64,000 nt of DNA, taken from NCBI GenBank assembly GCA_018268355.1, contig JAFDWR010000001.1:1175985-1239984 (forward strand). The letters are read 5' to 3'. Shown here piece by piece: positions 27,581-36,376 of the stretch. Origin of the DNA: Armatimonadota bacterium. Its GTDB lineage: Bacteria > Armatimonadota > Fimbriimonadia > Fimbriimonadales > Fimbriimonadaceae. A program made the translations under genes and the position numbers. Position 1 is the first letter of the stretch; every line of letters begins with the position of its first letter. A model generated the notes under the pieces. That model ran no database searches. It was not told the origin of the DNA and saw nothing but the letters and a program-made list of their open reading frames with translations.

Positions 27581-29175
27581 TTCTTGCCCTCGGGCGCCTT
27601 GGCGTCGGGGCCCTTGCCCTTCGGTTCGGGGAGCCGAACCGCCATGCCATCCTTCAGCGGCGAATAGGTCAGCGTGACCACCTTGTCACCCGCCGAGATG
27701 CCCTCGATCACTTCGACCAGCTTGTTGTTTGCAAGGCCGACCTTGACCGCCTTGCCGGTGACCGTGTTGTCCGCGCCCATCACGAAGACGGTGGGGACAT
27801 CCTTGACGGTGACAACCGACTCCTTAGGCACCGCAACCGCCACTTGCCGGCTTTGAATCAGGAACGTGGCGTTGCCGGTCTGGCCGGGCAGCAGCTTGTG
27901 GTCGGCGTTTTCCAGTCGGATGCGGATGCCGACCTGGCGCGATGCAGGGTCAGCGGCAGCGTTGACGAGCAATACATTGCCTTTCACCGCTCCCGACTTC
28001 AAGTTGATCGTGACCTGCATGCCAGGTGTGATTTGGGGTGCGACATCAACCGGAACCGAGCAGTTGAAATAGAGCCAATCGAGGAACTGGACGATGAGGA
28101 TCGCTGATCCGGGCGAACCGAGCGCGCCGGGGTCGGCATTGCGCTGAGTCACGGTGCCATCAACCGAGGAACGGAGGGCGGCATTGCCTCGACGGGCAAG
28201 CGCCTGGGCAAGGTTGGCCTTCGCCGCATCCACGCTTGCACGAAGGGCACGGAGGTTCTCCTCGTAGGCAGGGTTCTGGGCTCGGTTTGCCCGTGCGAGC
28301 TTGAGCGCGGACCGGACCTGGGCCGACTTCGCGCGAGCGGCGATCAGGTCGGCTTCCACCCGGCGGCGAACGATGTTCAGGTTCTCGCGGGCGTTGGCGA
28401 CGAGCGATTGGCTCGAGGCGGCGTTCTGCTTGGCGACTTCGACTTGCGCGGCAGCGACGGCGACGTTGTCGGTCTGGGCTTGGACCTGGGTCTTGGCGTC
28501 ATCAACGTCTTGGGCGGCGATGTAGCCCTGGCGATAGAGCTCTTCCACGCGGGCGAGCCTTGCCTTTGCATTGTCCAAGTTGGCGGACTCGCGGTCTTTG
28601 TTCGCCATCGCGCTCTTCACCTGGGCAGCGACGCCCTTCGCGCGAGATTCGGCATCGTTGAGCGCGTTTTGCGCGGTGGCAATCTGTGCCTGGAGGGTTC
28701 GTTCGGTTTGGGTCTGCTCAGCGAGGGCGGTTTCCAAGGCGGCTTGCTGTTGGTCGATTTGGCCTTGAACCTGAATGCCGGTGGATCCACGCGTTAGGGC
28801 CGCCTGGGCGAGCCTCGACTGGGCTTCGGCAACCTGGGCCTTGGCTGCGGTGACCTGAGCATCGGCATCGGCGGGGTCAAGCTGGACAAGAATCTGGCCC
28901 TTCTTCACCGCTTCGCCCTCGCGGGCGTTGATGCTTAGAATTCGACCCGAGAACTGGGGCGAAAGCTGAACCCGGTAGGGCGATTCGAGCGAGCCGGCCG
29001 CCTGGAGTTCGGCATCGATGGTGGCAGGTCCGGCAACGCCGACCTCAACCAGGGGAGCAGGGCGCTTGGCACCCGGCTTTGGACCGCCTTCGCTTTGGCC
29101 TCGGAGCATTAGTCGGTAGCCGCCCCAGCCCGCGAGTGCCGCTCCACAAATTGCCCATCCAACCCAGCTTTTCAT
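27577..29175 (-). CDS. RND efflux periplasmic adaptor (membrane fusion protein), long coiled-coil
   Basis: The protein (532 aa) has an N-terminal membrane anchor (about 5-22), a barrel/lipoyl-type first half (LSPQFSGRILSINAREGEAVKKGQILVQLD), a very long alanine/glutamine-rich helical hairpin (about 105-330), the second lipoyl half, and a beta-barrel plus membrane-proximal domain ending in a lysine-rich tail. Most MFPs are about 370-420 aa; the extra length is in the hairpin, which should reach deeper toward TolC. It is the first gene of the MFP-RND-TolC-SRAP operon and overlaps the RND start by 4 bp. Confidence 0.93.
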   Translation of the reverse strand: MKSWVGWAICGAALAGWGGYRLMLRGQSEGGPKPGAKRPAPLVEVGVAGPATIDAELQAAGSLESPYRVQLSPQFSGRILSINAREGEAVKKGQILVQLDPADADAQVTAAKAQVAEAQSRLAQAALTRGSTGIQVQGQIDQQQAALETALAEQTQTERTLQAQIATAQNALNDAESRAKGVAAQVKSAMANKDRESANLDNAKARLARVEELYRQGYIAAQDVDDAKTQVQAQTDNVAVAAAQVEVAKQNAASSQSLVANARENLNIVRRRVEADLIAARAKSAQVRSALKLARANRAQNPAYEENLRALRASVDAAKANLAQALARRGNAALRSSVDGTVTQRNADPGALGSPGSAILIVQFLDWLYFNCSVPVDVAPQITPGMQVTINLKSGAVKGNVLLVNAAADPASRQVGIRIRLENADHKLLPGQTGNATFLIQSRQVAVAVPKESVVTVKDVPTVFVMGADNTVTGKAVKVGLANNKLVEVIEGISAGDKVVTLTYSPLKDGMAVRLPEPKGKGPDAKAPEGKK

Positions 29176-29253
29176 CGAAATTTAGTCCCGTATGGAGTTT
29201 GGTGAATCTGGTCCCTCAATTTCTACGCGTAACCCTCCCGGATTGCGACCGTC

Positions 29254-29259
29254 TAGAAT
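29254..29259 (+). promoter_or_regulatory. -10 box, leaderless start of SLH-like gene
   Basis: TAGAAT lies 7 nt upstream of ATG 29267 and overlaps an earlier in-frame ATG at 29258, which is therefore not the start. Confidence 0.5.
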
Positions 29260-29266
29260 GCTGACT

Positions 29267-29929
29267 ATGCCAATCTTGTCCGCTGCGCTCGCTACAATCT
29301 CCATCCTCCACGGTGCTCACCTCCAGGGTCCGACGCCGTTCAACCCGAAACTTGGACCGAGCGGCGCGCCAGCGATCTCGGTGACCGATTTCCAGGACAT
29401 CACTCCAAACGACCGCTGCTACGAGGCTCTCCAGAGTCTGTCCGAGCGCTACGGCATTGTCGGCCCGCTGAAAGACAAGAAGTTTCATCCTGAAATGGCC
29501 ATGACGTGGGCGGAGGGCTATTTGACCACCTATCGCCTGTTAAATACCGCAGCAAAGTTCTTCCGCGATCCCGACTCTGGGCCTGGGAAGGCGTTCTACG
29601 ATGGCCTCAAGCGGCGAAACAACAAGCCGGTGAAGGATTTGAAGGCCCTCGAGAAGTCGCTGAAGGGGTCGGAATACGGGTACATGGTCGTCGGGCTTGC
29701 CGACTTCTACAAGTGCTACCTGGGCCCGAACCCGATGGCGATCAAGATCAACGCCGCGATGACCCGCGCGGAGGCTGTCGACTTCTATCTAAAGGTCTTT
29801 GCTCCGAAGGCGATCACGTTCCCCTGGGATTCCAACTCGAAGGCGGAGATGTCGAAGGTCATCTCACGGGGCGAATTCGCCATCCTTGCCAACGACTGCA
29901 TGAACGACTTCGTCGCGGGAATCTCCTAG
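29267..29929 (+). CDS. secreted protein with SLH-like repeats
   Basis: The 220-residue product begins with a signal peptide (MPILSAALATISILHG). Its first third matches an S-layer homology repeat: ISVTDFQDITPNDRCYEALQ, then SERYGIVGP, then FHPEMAMTWAE. A second, weaker repeat is near the C-terminus (NAAMTRAEAVDFYLK and ISRGEFAIL). SLH domains anchor proteins to cell-wall polymer; whether this diderm uses them that way is inference. Transcribed alone and divergently from the efflux operon; ends at a bidirectional terminator. Confidence 0.7.
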   Translation: MPILSAALATISILHGAHLQGPTPFNPKLGPSGAPAISVTDFQDITPNDRCYEALQSLSERYGIVGPLKDKKFHPEMAMTWAEGYLTTYRLLNTAAKFFRDPDSGPGKAFYDGLKRRNNKPVKDLKALEKSLKGSEYGYMVVGLADFYKCYLGPNPMAIKINAAMTRAEAVDFYLKVFAPKAITFPWDSNSKAEMSKVISRGEFAILANDCMNDFVAGIS

Positions 29930-29946
29930 GTTCCGCGCAAACAAAA

Positions 29947-29977
29947 AGAGCCGAGCGGGACGATCCTGCTCGGCTCT
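29947..29977. terminator. bidirectional terminator
   Basis: A 10-bp perfect stem (AGAGCCGAGC and its complement) with a loop of 11. On the minus strand it is followed by TTTTT; on the plus strand by T-rich sequence. It separates the convergent SLH-like and cytochrome c genes. Confidence 0.85.
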
Positions 29978-29991
29978 TCTTGTCGTTGTTG

Positions 29992-30420
29992 CTAGCTGCT
30001 CGGCGCGCCAGCGTCAATCCAAGCGGCAACCGTATCGATGTCCGCCTGAGGGAGAGCTCCCTTGGGCGGCATCTGCTTCGCTCCCTGACCCTTGAGGGCC
30101 TTGATGATGAGGCTATCGGCACTCTTGCCCGCGACGACGATCGGTCCTTCTTCGCCGCCCTTCATGATCGAGTCAGCCGACCGCAGGTCGATCCGACCCT
30201 TACCATTTTCGCCGTGGCAACCCACGCAGTTCTTCGCGAAGATCGCCTGTGCCGAAGCAAAGGTCGCAGCGGCAGCGGCGGGGCCGTTCGATTCCGTGGC
30301 CTTCGGCTTCGGAATACCGGTTGGGGCGGGGCTGCTCGTATCGTCGCCGCCACCCTTACAACCGACGGCAACAAGGGCCAAGACCGACAAAGTGCTCAAG
30401 ATGAGGACATTCAATTTCAT
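29992..30420 (-). CDS. monoheme cytochrome c lipoprotein
   Basis: The 142-residue protein has a lipoprotein signal (LVAVGC, lipidated Cys21), a low-complexity proline/alanine linker (about 24-52) and a cytochrome c domain with the heme-binding CVGCH at 65-69. A likely axial Met lies in KQMPPKG near 117. It resembles the c-type domains of planctomycete-type cytochromes. It would be a membrane-anchored periplasmic electron carrier. A TATACT box lies 9 nt before the ATG. Confidence 0.9.
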   Translation of the reverse strand: MKLNVLILSTLSVLALVAVGCKGGGDDTSSPAPTGIPKPKATESNGPAAAAATFASAQAIFAKNCVGCHGENGKGRIDLRSADSIMKGGEEGPIVVAGKSADSLIIKALKGQGAKQMPPKGALPQADIDTVAAWIDAGAPSS

Positions 30421-30429
30421 GAGATTCTC

Positions 30430-30435
30430 AGTATA
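30430..30435 (-). promoter_or_regulatory. -10 box of cytochrome c gene
   Basis: TATACT on the minus strand, 9 nt upstream of ATG 30420. Confidence 0.5.
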
Positions 30436-30462
30436 AGCGGAACTGATTGACTTCGCAAGTTC

Positions 30463-31527
30463 TCAACCCGAGAGTTGCGACCAGTTGCCACCGCCTCCGT
30501 TGGGATCGTTGTTTGGATCATAGTTCGGATCGGTCGAGTTGATGATCTGTCCACCCGGCCCCACCCAGTTCTGACCGTTGTTTGGCACGACGTACTTTTG
30601 ACCATCGGGGCCGCTTTGTTCGGTCACGCCGCGGATGTATTGATCGAACTGGTCCGCGCCGCGCTCGTTGGACTTCTGCTGATCCCAATAGCGCTTCATG
30701 ATGTCGTCGTTTTGCTGGAGGGCGATCTTGCGATTCTCCTGCGAAGCGTCAAAGGCGGCCTGACCGATCTTGCGTGCATAGCTCGGTGGAATCTGGAGCG
30801 ACTTGAAGAACATCGTCGCCCAGCGAACGAACTCGGGGTTCATCAGCTGCCCCTTTGGCGAGGCGTACATCAGGAGCGAGACGGTGGAAAATTGCGACTG
30901 GCCATATTCAAAGTTCATGTCGCTCAGGTCGATCTTGCAGACGATCAAGCCTTCCTTCTCCACGCCCTTCTCGGTCCAGGTCGCGCGGACCGAGGCGACC
31001 TCGGCCTTTTGCGTCGAGTTTTGCACGATGCCGCCGGGAATCTGCGACTGGGCGGGTTGAACCTGCTGGTCCACGATCTGCAGGTTGCTGACGTCCTTGT
31101 TTTGGCTGAAGAGCCAGTTGATGACGTCGACGCCACCGCTAAAGTGCACACCCTGCTCGCCGGTCGGTCCCTTGTCCCACTTGAACGAGAGCATCGGCAC
31201 CCATCCCATCGACTTGGTTCGATCGGGGCTATAGGTGACCGCAGAAATCAGCGGGTAGGGCACGCCCGCCGCAATCCATTTGAGGGTTCCTTCCTTGCTC
31301 CATCCTGCCGGCACGGTGTAGACGCAGGCATCGTCGGCCCCGTCCTTGATCACCGCAAGTTCGTATTTGTCGGTGTAGGCCGGTCCCGTGGGTCCGTTAG
31401 GGCCGCTCGGCAGGCCTTTGTTGCCGCCGATGCTACCGAGTCCGGTCTGCTTCAGCCCCGACGGGGCAGGTCCACATCCCGCAGCGACGATGGCGAGGAT
31501 GATGCCCGCCAGAAAGTTGGTCTTCAT
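30463..31527 (-). CDS. hypothetical lipoprotein, 354 aa
   Basis: The product has a lipoprotein signal (MKTNFLAGIILAIVAAGC, lipidated Cys18) followed by a glycine/proline-rich linker (SGPNGPTGPAY). The middle resembles nothing I can name with confidence. The last 60 residues are rich in Asn, Gly and Pro (NSTDPNYDPNNDPNGGGG), a low-complexity tail. An upstream TTG at 31533 is in frame, but a TAAGCT box ends 7 nt before ATG 31527, which I prefer. A 42-bp gap separates it from the cytochrome gene downstream. Confidence 0.75.
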   Translation of the reverse strand: MKTNFLAGIILAIVAAGCGPAPSGLKQTGLGSIGGNKGLPSGPNGPTGPAYTDKYELAVIKDGADDACVYTVPAGWSKEGTLKWIAAGVPYPLISAVTYSPDRTKSMGWVPMLSFKWDKGPTGEQGVHFSGGVDVINWLFSQNKDVSNLQIVDQQVQPAQSQIPGGIVQNSTQKAEVASVRATWTEKGVEKEGLIVCKIDLSDMNFEYGQSQFSTVSLLMYASPKGQLMNPEFVRWATMFFKSLQIPPSYARKIGQAAFDASQENRKIALQQNDDIMKRYWDQQKSNERGADQFDQYIRGVTEQSGPDGQKYVVPNNGQNWVGPGGQIINSTDPNYDPNNDPNGGGGNWSQLSG

Positions 31528-31534
31528 GCACAAC

Positions 31535-31540
31535 AGCTTA
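31535..31540 (-). promoter_or_regulatory. -10 box, leaderless start of 354-aa lipoprotein gene
   Basis: TAAGCT on the minus strand, 7 nt upstream of ATG 31527. It lies within the short gap after aroF. Confidence 0.45.
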
Positions 31541-31559
31541 GCCGCCCAGCGTGAAAGTC

Positions 31560-32585
31560 CTAGGCCAATCGGCGGTCGACCGCGGTCGCCACACGGGCCA
31601 GCTTTGTCACCATTGCCTCGTATTGAGGAATGGTTTGCGACTGCGAGCCGTCCTTGATTGCGTGATCGGGGTTCGGGTGAACCTCGACGATCAGGCCATC
31701 AGCGCCCGCCGCCACCGCCGCCACCGACATCGTTTCAACGAGGTCGCGCCGACCCGTGCCTTGGCTCGGATCGACAATCACGGGAAGGTGGGTCAGCTTG
31801 TGGAGAAGCGGGATGGCCGCGAGGTCGAGCATGTTGCGGACCGACGGCTCAAAGGTGCGGATGCCGCGCTCACAGAGCATCACGTTGGGGTTGCCGCCGC
31901 TCATGACGTATTCCGCCGCGAGCAGCCACTCTTCAATCTTGGCGGACATGCCACGCTTGAGCATCACGGGCACCTTCGTCTGGCCGACCTCCTTCAAGAG
32001 GTCGTAGTTCTGCATGTTGCGGGTGCCGATCTGGAGAATGTCAGCGTAGCTGGAGACCAGCTCGACCTTGCGCGGGTCCATCACCTCGGTGATCACGCGC
32101 ATGTCGTACTTCTCCGCTGCTTCCTTCAGGAGGGCCAGTCCCGGCTCGCCCATACCCTGGAAGCTGTAAGGCGACGTGCTCGGCTTGTAGGCGCCGCCGC
32201 GCAGGATTCGCGCGCCTGCCTTTGAAACCGCTTCGGCGGTCGTGAAAAGTTGCTCGCGCGATTCGACGGTGCAAGGGCCCGCCATCATCACGACTTCGTC
32301 GCCGCCGATCACCACGCCGCGCACGTCAATCGTGGTCTTCGACTTCTGGTACTCGCGGGAGACGAACTTGTACGGCTTGGTGATGAGGAGGACATCCTCA
32401 ACGCCAGGATACGACCGAAGCGAGTCAATCGCGTCGATCTTCTCGTGCTCCATTCCACCGACGGCGCCAATCACAGTCTTTTCTACGCCGTAAATCGGGT
32501 TGACCTGATAGCCGAGTTCGGCGAGTCGCTCTTCGACGGCTTGGATTTGGTCGGTCGGAGTGCCCGACTGCATGACGATGATCAT
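31560..32585 (-). CDS. aroF: 3-deoxy-7-phosphoheptulonate synthase (DAHP synthase, AroF/AroA type)
   Basis: This enzyme condenses phosphoenolpyruvate and erythrose 4-phosphate, the first step of the shikimate pathway. The 341-residue protein has a short N-terminal ferredoxin-like regulatory domain (about 1-70) and then the barrel: [56 protein letters not shown], and [10 protein letters not shown]. This is the class Ibeta architecture of Thermotoga and Bacillus enzymes. Its start overlaps the end of hisC by 4 bp, so both are co-translated for aromatic amino-acid synthesis. Confidence 0.95.
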   Translation of the reverse strand: MIIVMQSGTPTDQIQAVEERLAELGYQVNPIYGVEKTVIGAVGGMEHEKIDAIDSLRSYPGVEDVLLITKPYKFVSREYQKSKTTIDVRGVVIGGDEVVMMAGPCTVESREQLFTTAEAVSKAGARILRGGAYKPSTSPYSFQGMGEPGLALLKEAAEKYDMRVITEVMDPRKVELVSSYADILQIGTRNMQNYDLLKEVGQTKVPVMLKRGMSAKIEEWLLAAEYVMSGGNPNVMLCERGIRTFEPSVRNMLDLAAIPLLHKLTHLPVIVDPSQGTGRRDLVETMSVAAVAAGADGLIVEVHPNPDHAIKDGSQSQTIPQYEAMVTKLARVATAVDRRLA

Positions 32586-33694
32586 TCGCTTCGACCTTCC
32601 GTGATCACCTGCTCGAAGGCACGGAGGAACTGGTCGACTTCGCCGGGGGTGCCGACGGAGACCCGCATCGCATCATCCGCACCCATCGAGGGTCCGACGC
32701 GGACGATGATGCCGGCCCTGAGTAAGGCCTGGAAAATCGGTTCGGCAGGCTGGCCCAGGCGGTAGTACACAAAGTTCGCTGCACTCGGGACGGCTTGGAT
32801 CCCCAGTTCGCGGGCTTGGTCCAGCATGCGCTGCATCCCCTCGCGGTTGTGTCGCAGGGTGATGGAGAGGTGGTCTTCGTCCTCCAGCGCGGCGATACCG
32901 CCGAGCTGGGCGAGGAGGTTCACGTTGAACGGTTCGCGCGCCCGGTTCATCGCGTCGATGACCTCGGGCGACCCGATGCCAAATCCGAGCCGGATGCCGG
33001 CGAGTCCATAAGCCTTGCTGAAGGTGCGGAGTCCAAAGACGTTGGGGTGCTGGCGGAAGAAGTCGGTGCTCACCGGCAGGTCCTCTTCGGCGCGCGCGTA
33101 TTCGTAATAGGCCTCGTCGAGGACAACGAGTGCGGTCTTCGGCACATGGGCGAGGAAGCCGCGGAATTGAGCCCGGTTGAAGTAAGTGCCGGTCGGGTTG
33201 TTCGGGTTGGCGAGGAAGATCAGCTTCGTCTTCGGCGAGATCTTCGCCGCCATCGCCTCGAGGTCGAGGCCCATGTCCTTGTTGTTGGGCACTTGGATGA
33301 GCTTGCTGCCCGCGAGGTGGGCGGCGGCATCGTAGCGAACAAAACTGGGCTGGCCGACGATGACTTCGTCATCCGGTCGGCCGAGGAATATCTGGCCGAG
33401 GACGTGGATCAGCTCGTCGCTGCCATTTCCGACGATGACCTCGGTGGGGTCGAGCTCGAACTTCTTAGCGATCGCCTGAAGCAGGTCGTAGCTGGCGGCG
33501 TCAGGATAGCGATGGAGTTCGCCCGCTGCCTGTTGGATCACGGCGACCGCGCGGGGAGAGGGGCCGAGGGGGTTCTCGTTGCTCGCGAGCTTGATGACCT
33601 CGTTGAGTCCGAGTTCGCGTTTGACCTCGGTGATGGGTTTTCCGGGGGAGTACGGCTGCATGGCAAGCACGTTGTCGCGAATCGGAAGGTCCAT
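32582..33694 (-). CDS. hisC: histidinol-phosphate (or aromatic amino acid) aminotransferase
   Basis: A fold-type I PLP enzyme of 370 aa. Visible motifs: KLASNENPLGPSP near the N-terminus, VGNGSDELI, NPNNPTGTYF, DEAYYEYA, the PLP-binding lysine in RTFSKAYGLAG, and GIRLGFGIG. HisC makes histidinol phosphate; many HisC-like enzymes also transaminate phenylpyruvate and prephenate. Its coupling to the DAHP synthase gene (ATGA overlap) rather than to his genes points to aromatic amino-acid transamination; that is inference. ATG 33694 is chosen; a longer frame would overlap the divergent PhyH gene. Confidence 0.9.
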   Translation of the reverse strand: MDLPIRDNVLAMQPYSPGKPITEVKRELGLNEVIKLASNENPLGPSPRAVAVIQQAAGELHRYPDAASYDLLQAIAKKFELDPTEVIVGNGSDELIHVLGQIFLGRPDDEVIVGQPSFVRYDAAAHLAGSKLIQVPNNKDMGLDLEAMAAKISPKTKLIFLANPNNPTGTYFNRAQFRGFLAHVPKTALVVLDEAYYEYARAEEDLPVSTDFFRQHPNVFGLRTFSKAYGLAGIRLGFGIGSPEVIDAMNRAREPFNVNLLAQLGGIAALEDEDHLSITLRHNREGMQRMLDQARELGIQAVPSAANFVYYRLGQPAEPIFQALLRAGIIVRVGPSMGADDAMRVSVGTPGEVDQFLRAFEQVITEGRSE

Positions 33695-33733
33695 CGGTAC
33701 GTTTATTTTGACCGATCCGGGAGGCTGAGTGCT

Positions 33734-33795
33734 CGGCGCGCGGGGGCGGAGCCGAGCGAAGCGAGGCGAGGGTCGGGCCTCGGGCCCGCGCGCCG
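33734..33795. repeat. 11-bp inverted repeat in hisC/PhyH divergent promoter region
   Basis: CGGCGCGCGGG at 33734-33744 and its perfect complement at 33785-33795 flank a 40-bp GC-rich tract with GAGCGAAGCGAGGCGAG. The right arm ends exactly at the TATACT box. Confidence 0.6.
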
Positions 33796-33801
33796 TATAC
33801 T
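33796..33801 (+). promoter_or_regulatory. -10 box of PhyH-family gene
   Basis: TATACT, 10 nt before ATG 33812. It abuts the inverted repeat. Confidence 0.5.
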
Positions 33802-33811
33802 GAAACTCGTC

Positions 33812-34627
33812 ATGGATCGAAGGCAAGCATGGGAAGCCCAGGGCTTCTGGCTCGAGAAGGCCCTCATCAGCCCCGCCGAGGTTGAAGAGATTCGGACCCA
33901 CTTCATGGCCTGGAACGACGAACGGCGATCCGCCGTCGCCGACGGCATTGATCCATCCTCATCCGACCCGCTCGCGAGGTACCCGCGCGTCATGCATCCC
34001 CACCGCGTCGACGACCTATCCAAGCGGTTCCTTCTCGACGAGCGGATTCGAGACGTCCTCGTCAACCTCCTCGGCGAGGAGCCTCTTGCCGCTCAGACGA
34101 TGGTCTATTTCAAGCCGCCCCAGGCAAGGGGGCAGGCCCTTCACCAAGACCAGGCCTATCTCCGCGTCTCCCCCGGCACCTGCGTGGCCGCCTGGATCGC
34201 ACTCGACCCCTGTGACGAGGAGAATGGCTGCATGGAGGTTGTCCCTGGTAGCCACAAACTGCCGCTGCTTTGTCCGGTCGAGGCCGACCTTTCGAAGAGC
34301 TTTGTCAACACGACCCTCGAACTTCCCCCCGGCTACAAGGCGGTCCCCGCGATCATGGAACCGGGCGACGTGCTGTTTTTCCACGGGAACCTCATCCACG
34401 GGAGCGGCCCGAACGAATCGCTTACCCGGTTCCGGCGCGCACACATCGCCCACTACATCACCGCCGAAGCGAAAGAGGTTTGGACCGGATACAAGCCGAT
34501 CCTTAGGTTCAACGGCGAGGGCGTTGAGCTCAATGATGCCGAGGCAGGCGGAACCTGTGGCAAGGTGACCGAGTCGGGGATTGAAATGGTCGCAGGCCAC
34601 CTGACCGCCCCGAACTCGCTCCACTGA
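33812..34627 (+). CDS. phytanoyl-CoA dioxygenase (PhyH) family protein
   Basis: This 271-residue non-heme Fe(II)/2-oxoglutarate oxygenase-type protein has the metal motif HQD (in ALHQDQAYL) near residue 111, the distal His in HGNLIHGSG, and an RRAHIAHYI segment that would hold the 2-oxoglutarate arginine. The NGCMEVVPGSHK segment is characteristic of PhyH proteins. It could hydroxylate a lipid, amino acid or secondary metabolite. No pathway partner is adjacent. A TATACT box lies 10 nt upstream of the start. It ends at a bidirectional terminator shared with rpsI. Confidence 0.88.
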   Translation: MDRRQAWEAQGFWLEKALISPAEVEEIRTHFMAWNDERRSAVADGIDPSSSDPLARYPRVMHPHRVDDLSKRFLLDERIRDVLVNLLGEEPLAAQTMVYFKPPQARGQALHQDQAYLRVSPGTCVAAWIALDPCDEENGCMEVVPGSHKLPLLCPVEADLSKSFVNTTLELPPGYKAVPAIMEPGDVLFFHGNLIHGSGPNESLTRFRRAHIAHYITAEAKEVWTGYKPILRFNGEGVELNDAEAGGTCGKVTESGIEMVAGHLTAPNSLH

Positions 34628-34636
34628 AGAAACAAT

Positions 34637-34672
34637 AAGGCCGGTGGAAACCGTAGTGGTTCCACCGGCCTT
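34637..34672. terminator. bidirectional terminator, end of ribosomal superoperon
   Basis: Perfect 13-bp stem (AAGGCCGGTGGAA and its complement) with a 10-nt loop, lying between the PhyH stop and the rpsI stop. The T-run is modest (TTCTCCCTT on plus; TTATTGTTT on minus). Confidence 0.8.
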
Positions 34673-34692
34673 CTCCCTTGAACTGTAAACGC

Positions 34693-35088
34693 TTAGCGCT
34701 TAACGAACTGGAAGCCGCGTCGTGCCTTCTTGCGGCCGTACTTCTTGCGTTCCTTCACTCGCGGATCGCGGGTGAGGAATCCACCGGCGCGCAGTTCCCC
34801 TCGAAGCTCTTCGTCGACCTCAAGGAAAGCGCGAGCGATGCCCAGCTGGACCGCACCGGCTTGACCGGTGATGCCGCCGCCCTTGCAGTACGCCTTGACG
34901 TTGTATCGACCTTCCATTCCGAGGTGAACGAGAGGAGCCTTGACGAGGATCTCGAGAACGGGGCGACCAAGGTATTCCTTGAAGTCTCGTCCGTTGACGG
35001 TGATCTTGCCTTCGCCTGGCTCAAGCCAGACACGAGCGACCGCGCTCTTGCGGCGGCCAGTTCCGTAAAGTTGGTTTGCCTTTGCCAT
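34693..35088 (-). CDS. rpsI: 30S ribosomal protein S9
   Basis: S9 (131 aa) has the family hallmarks: [15 protein letters not shown] near the N-terminus, the [13 protein letters not shown] segment, and the basic C-terminal tail RGFQFVKR that reaches the P-site tRNA. It is last of the minus-strand ribosomal block, 3 bp after rplM, and ends before the strong terminator. Confidence 0.97.
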   Translation of the reverse strand: MAKANQLYGTGRRKSAVARVWLEPGEGKITVNGRDFKEYLGRPVLEILVKAPLVHLGMEGRYNVKAYCKGGGITGQAGAVQLGIARAFLEVDEELRGELRAGGFLTRDPRVKERKKYGRKKARRGFQFVKR

Positions 35089-35091
35089 GCG

Positions 35092-35529
35092 TTAGTCCTT
35101 CTTGATATTGAGCGGTTGGGGGTTCTGTGCCGCGTGCGGATGCTCTTCGCCGGCATAAACCTTAAGCTTGCTGAAAATCGACTTGCCGAGCTTCGTCTTG
35201 GGAAGCATTCCCCAGACGGCCTTTTCGACCAGCTTCACAGGATTCTCTTCGAGCAGCTTGCCCTTCGAGACGTTGCGAAGACCGCCGGGCCAACCGGTGT
35301 GCCAGTAGATGAGTTCGTCGCCCTTTCGACCGGTGAGAACCACCTTGTCGGCGTTGATGATCACGACGAAATCGCCGCAGTCTTGGTTGTATTCAAAAGT
35401 CGGCTTGTGCTTGCCGCGCAGGATTTGGGCGACCTGACCTGCGAGGCGGCCAACCGGGATGCCAGCTGCATCCACGACGTGCCACTTTCGGTCGATCGTT
35501 CCGAGCTTATTGGTGTACGTTCGATTCAT
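35092..35529 (-). CDS. rplM: 50S ribosomal protein L13
   Basis: L13 (145 aa) shows the conserved [21 protein letters not shown], the [20 protein letters not shown] core, and the [22 protein letters not shown] tail. The L13-S9 pair is a widely conserved two-gene unit; here it follows truA by 50 bp. Confidence 0.97.
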   Translation of the reverse strand: MNRTYTNKLGTIDRKWHVVDAAGIPVGRLAGQVAQILRGKHKPTFEYNQDCGDFVVIINADKVVLTGRKGDELIYWHTGWPGGLRNVSKGKLLEENPVKLVEKAVWGMLPKTKLGKSIFSKLKVYAGEEHPHAAQNPQPLNIKKD

Positions 35530-35579
35530 TCTTTGAACTGCTCAAGGGAGCGGGACGGGGACCTTTCAAGATCGGTAGA

Positions 35580-36374
35580 TCAGGGAAGATCGAGGGACGA
35601 GTTGAACTGAACGCGGTGGTCGCGTAAGGGCTGGGTGTATCGGATCTTCATGAGGCATAGTCCTTTGGCCGGCAGTACAACTGGCCATTGGAGTTTGTCC
35701 CGCTGCTCGGGATCGAGCAGTTTGCTGACCTCTACGACGGGCCGGATGCCGCGCCCTATCTCGAAGAGCGCACCCGACATCCTTCGCATCATTCCGCGAA
35801 GAAATGCCGTTCCAACCACGTCCACCCACACCTCATCTCGGACTCGTCGAACGCGGACGGACCTGAGGGTCCGGCGCGTGTTATTCACGTGAGGTTCGAG
35901 TTCCTCCGTGAACGCTCGGAAATCGTGATCACCGACGAGCTGTGCTGCTCCCTCCTGCATCTTCTGCAGGTCCAGCGCGAATCCCGATTCGAAGACATAG
36001 CGTGTTCGATGGGGGTCGCGTGGTCCAAGGTGGATTCGGTATCGATAGAATCGATCCTCTGCACAAAACCGGGCGTGGAACGCCTGGGGGACCCGGCTCG
36101 AGCGATGAACGACGAGGTCGGGCGGCAGCACCTTGGTGAGAACACGAGCCCAACGTTCTGGCGGCATGCTGGAGTCGGTGTCGAAGTGACAAACCTGACC
36201 TTTTGCATGAGCCCCGCCATCGGTACGGCTCGCTCCCGTGATCTCGTTTTCCTCGCCCGAGATGCGGCGAACAGCTTCTTTCAAGGTTCCCCGAACATCT
36301 CTCAGATGTTCGGACCCTGCGGACCACCCGCAGAAATCGGTCCCGTCGTATCCAACGACGAGCTTAACTCGCAC
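35580..36374 (-). CDS. truA: tRNA pseudouridine(38-40) synthase
   Basis: TruA isomerises uridines 38-40 in the anticodon stem of tRNAs. The 264-residue protein has GYDGTDFCGW at the start, the catalytic Asp52 in ASRTDGGAHA, FHARFCAEDRFYRYRI and the late GTAFLRGMMRRM helix. It follows rplQ by 2 bp, which repeats the common rpoA-rplQ-truA-rplM-rpsI order. The C-terminus carries an extra basic segment (LRDHRVQF). Confidence 0.95.
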   Translation of the reverse strand: MRVKLVVGYDGTDFCGWSAGSEHLRDVRGTLKEAVRRISGEENEITGASRTDGGAHAKGQVCHFDTDSSMPPERWARVLTKVLPPDLVVHRSSRVPQAFHARFCAEDRFYRYRIHLGPRDPHRTRYVFESGFALDLQKMQEGAAQLVGDHDFRAFTEELEPHVNNTRRTLRSVRVRRVRDEVWVDVVGTAFLRGMMRRMSGALFEIGRGIRPVVEVSKLLDPEQRDKLQWPVVLPAKGLCLMKIRYTQPLRDHRVQFNSSLDLP

Positions 36375-36376
36375 GA

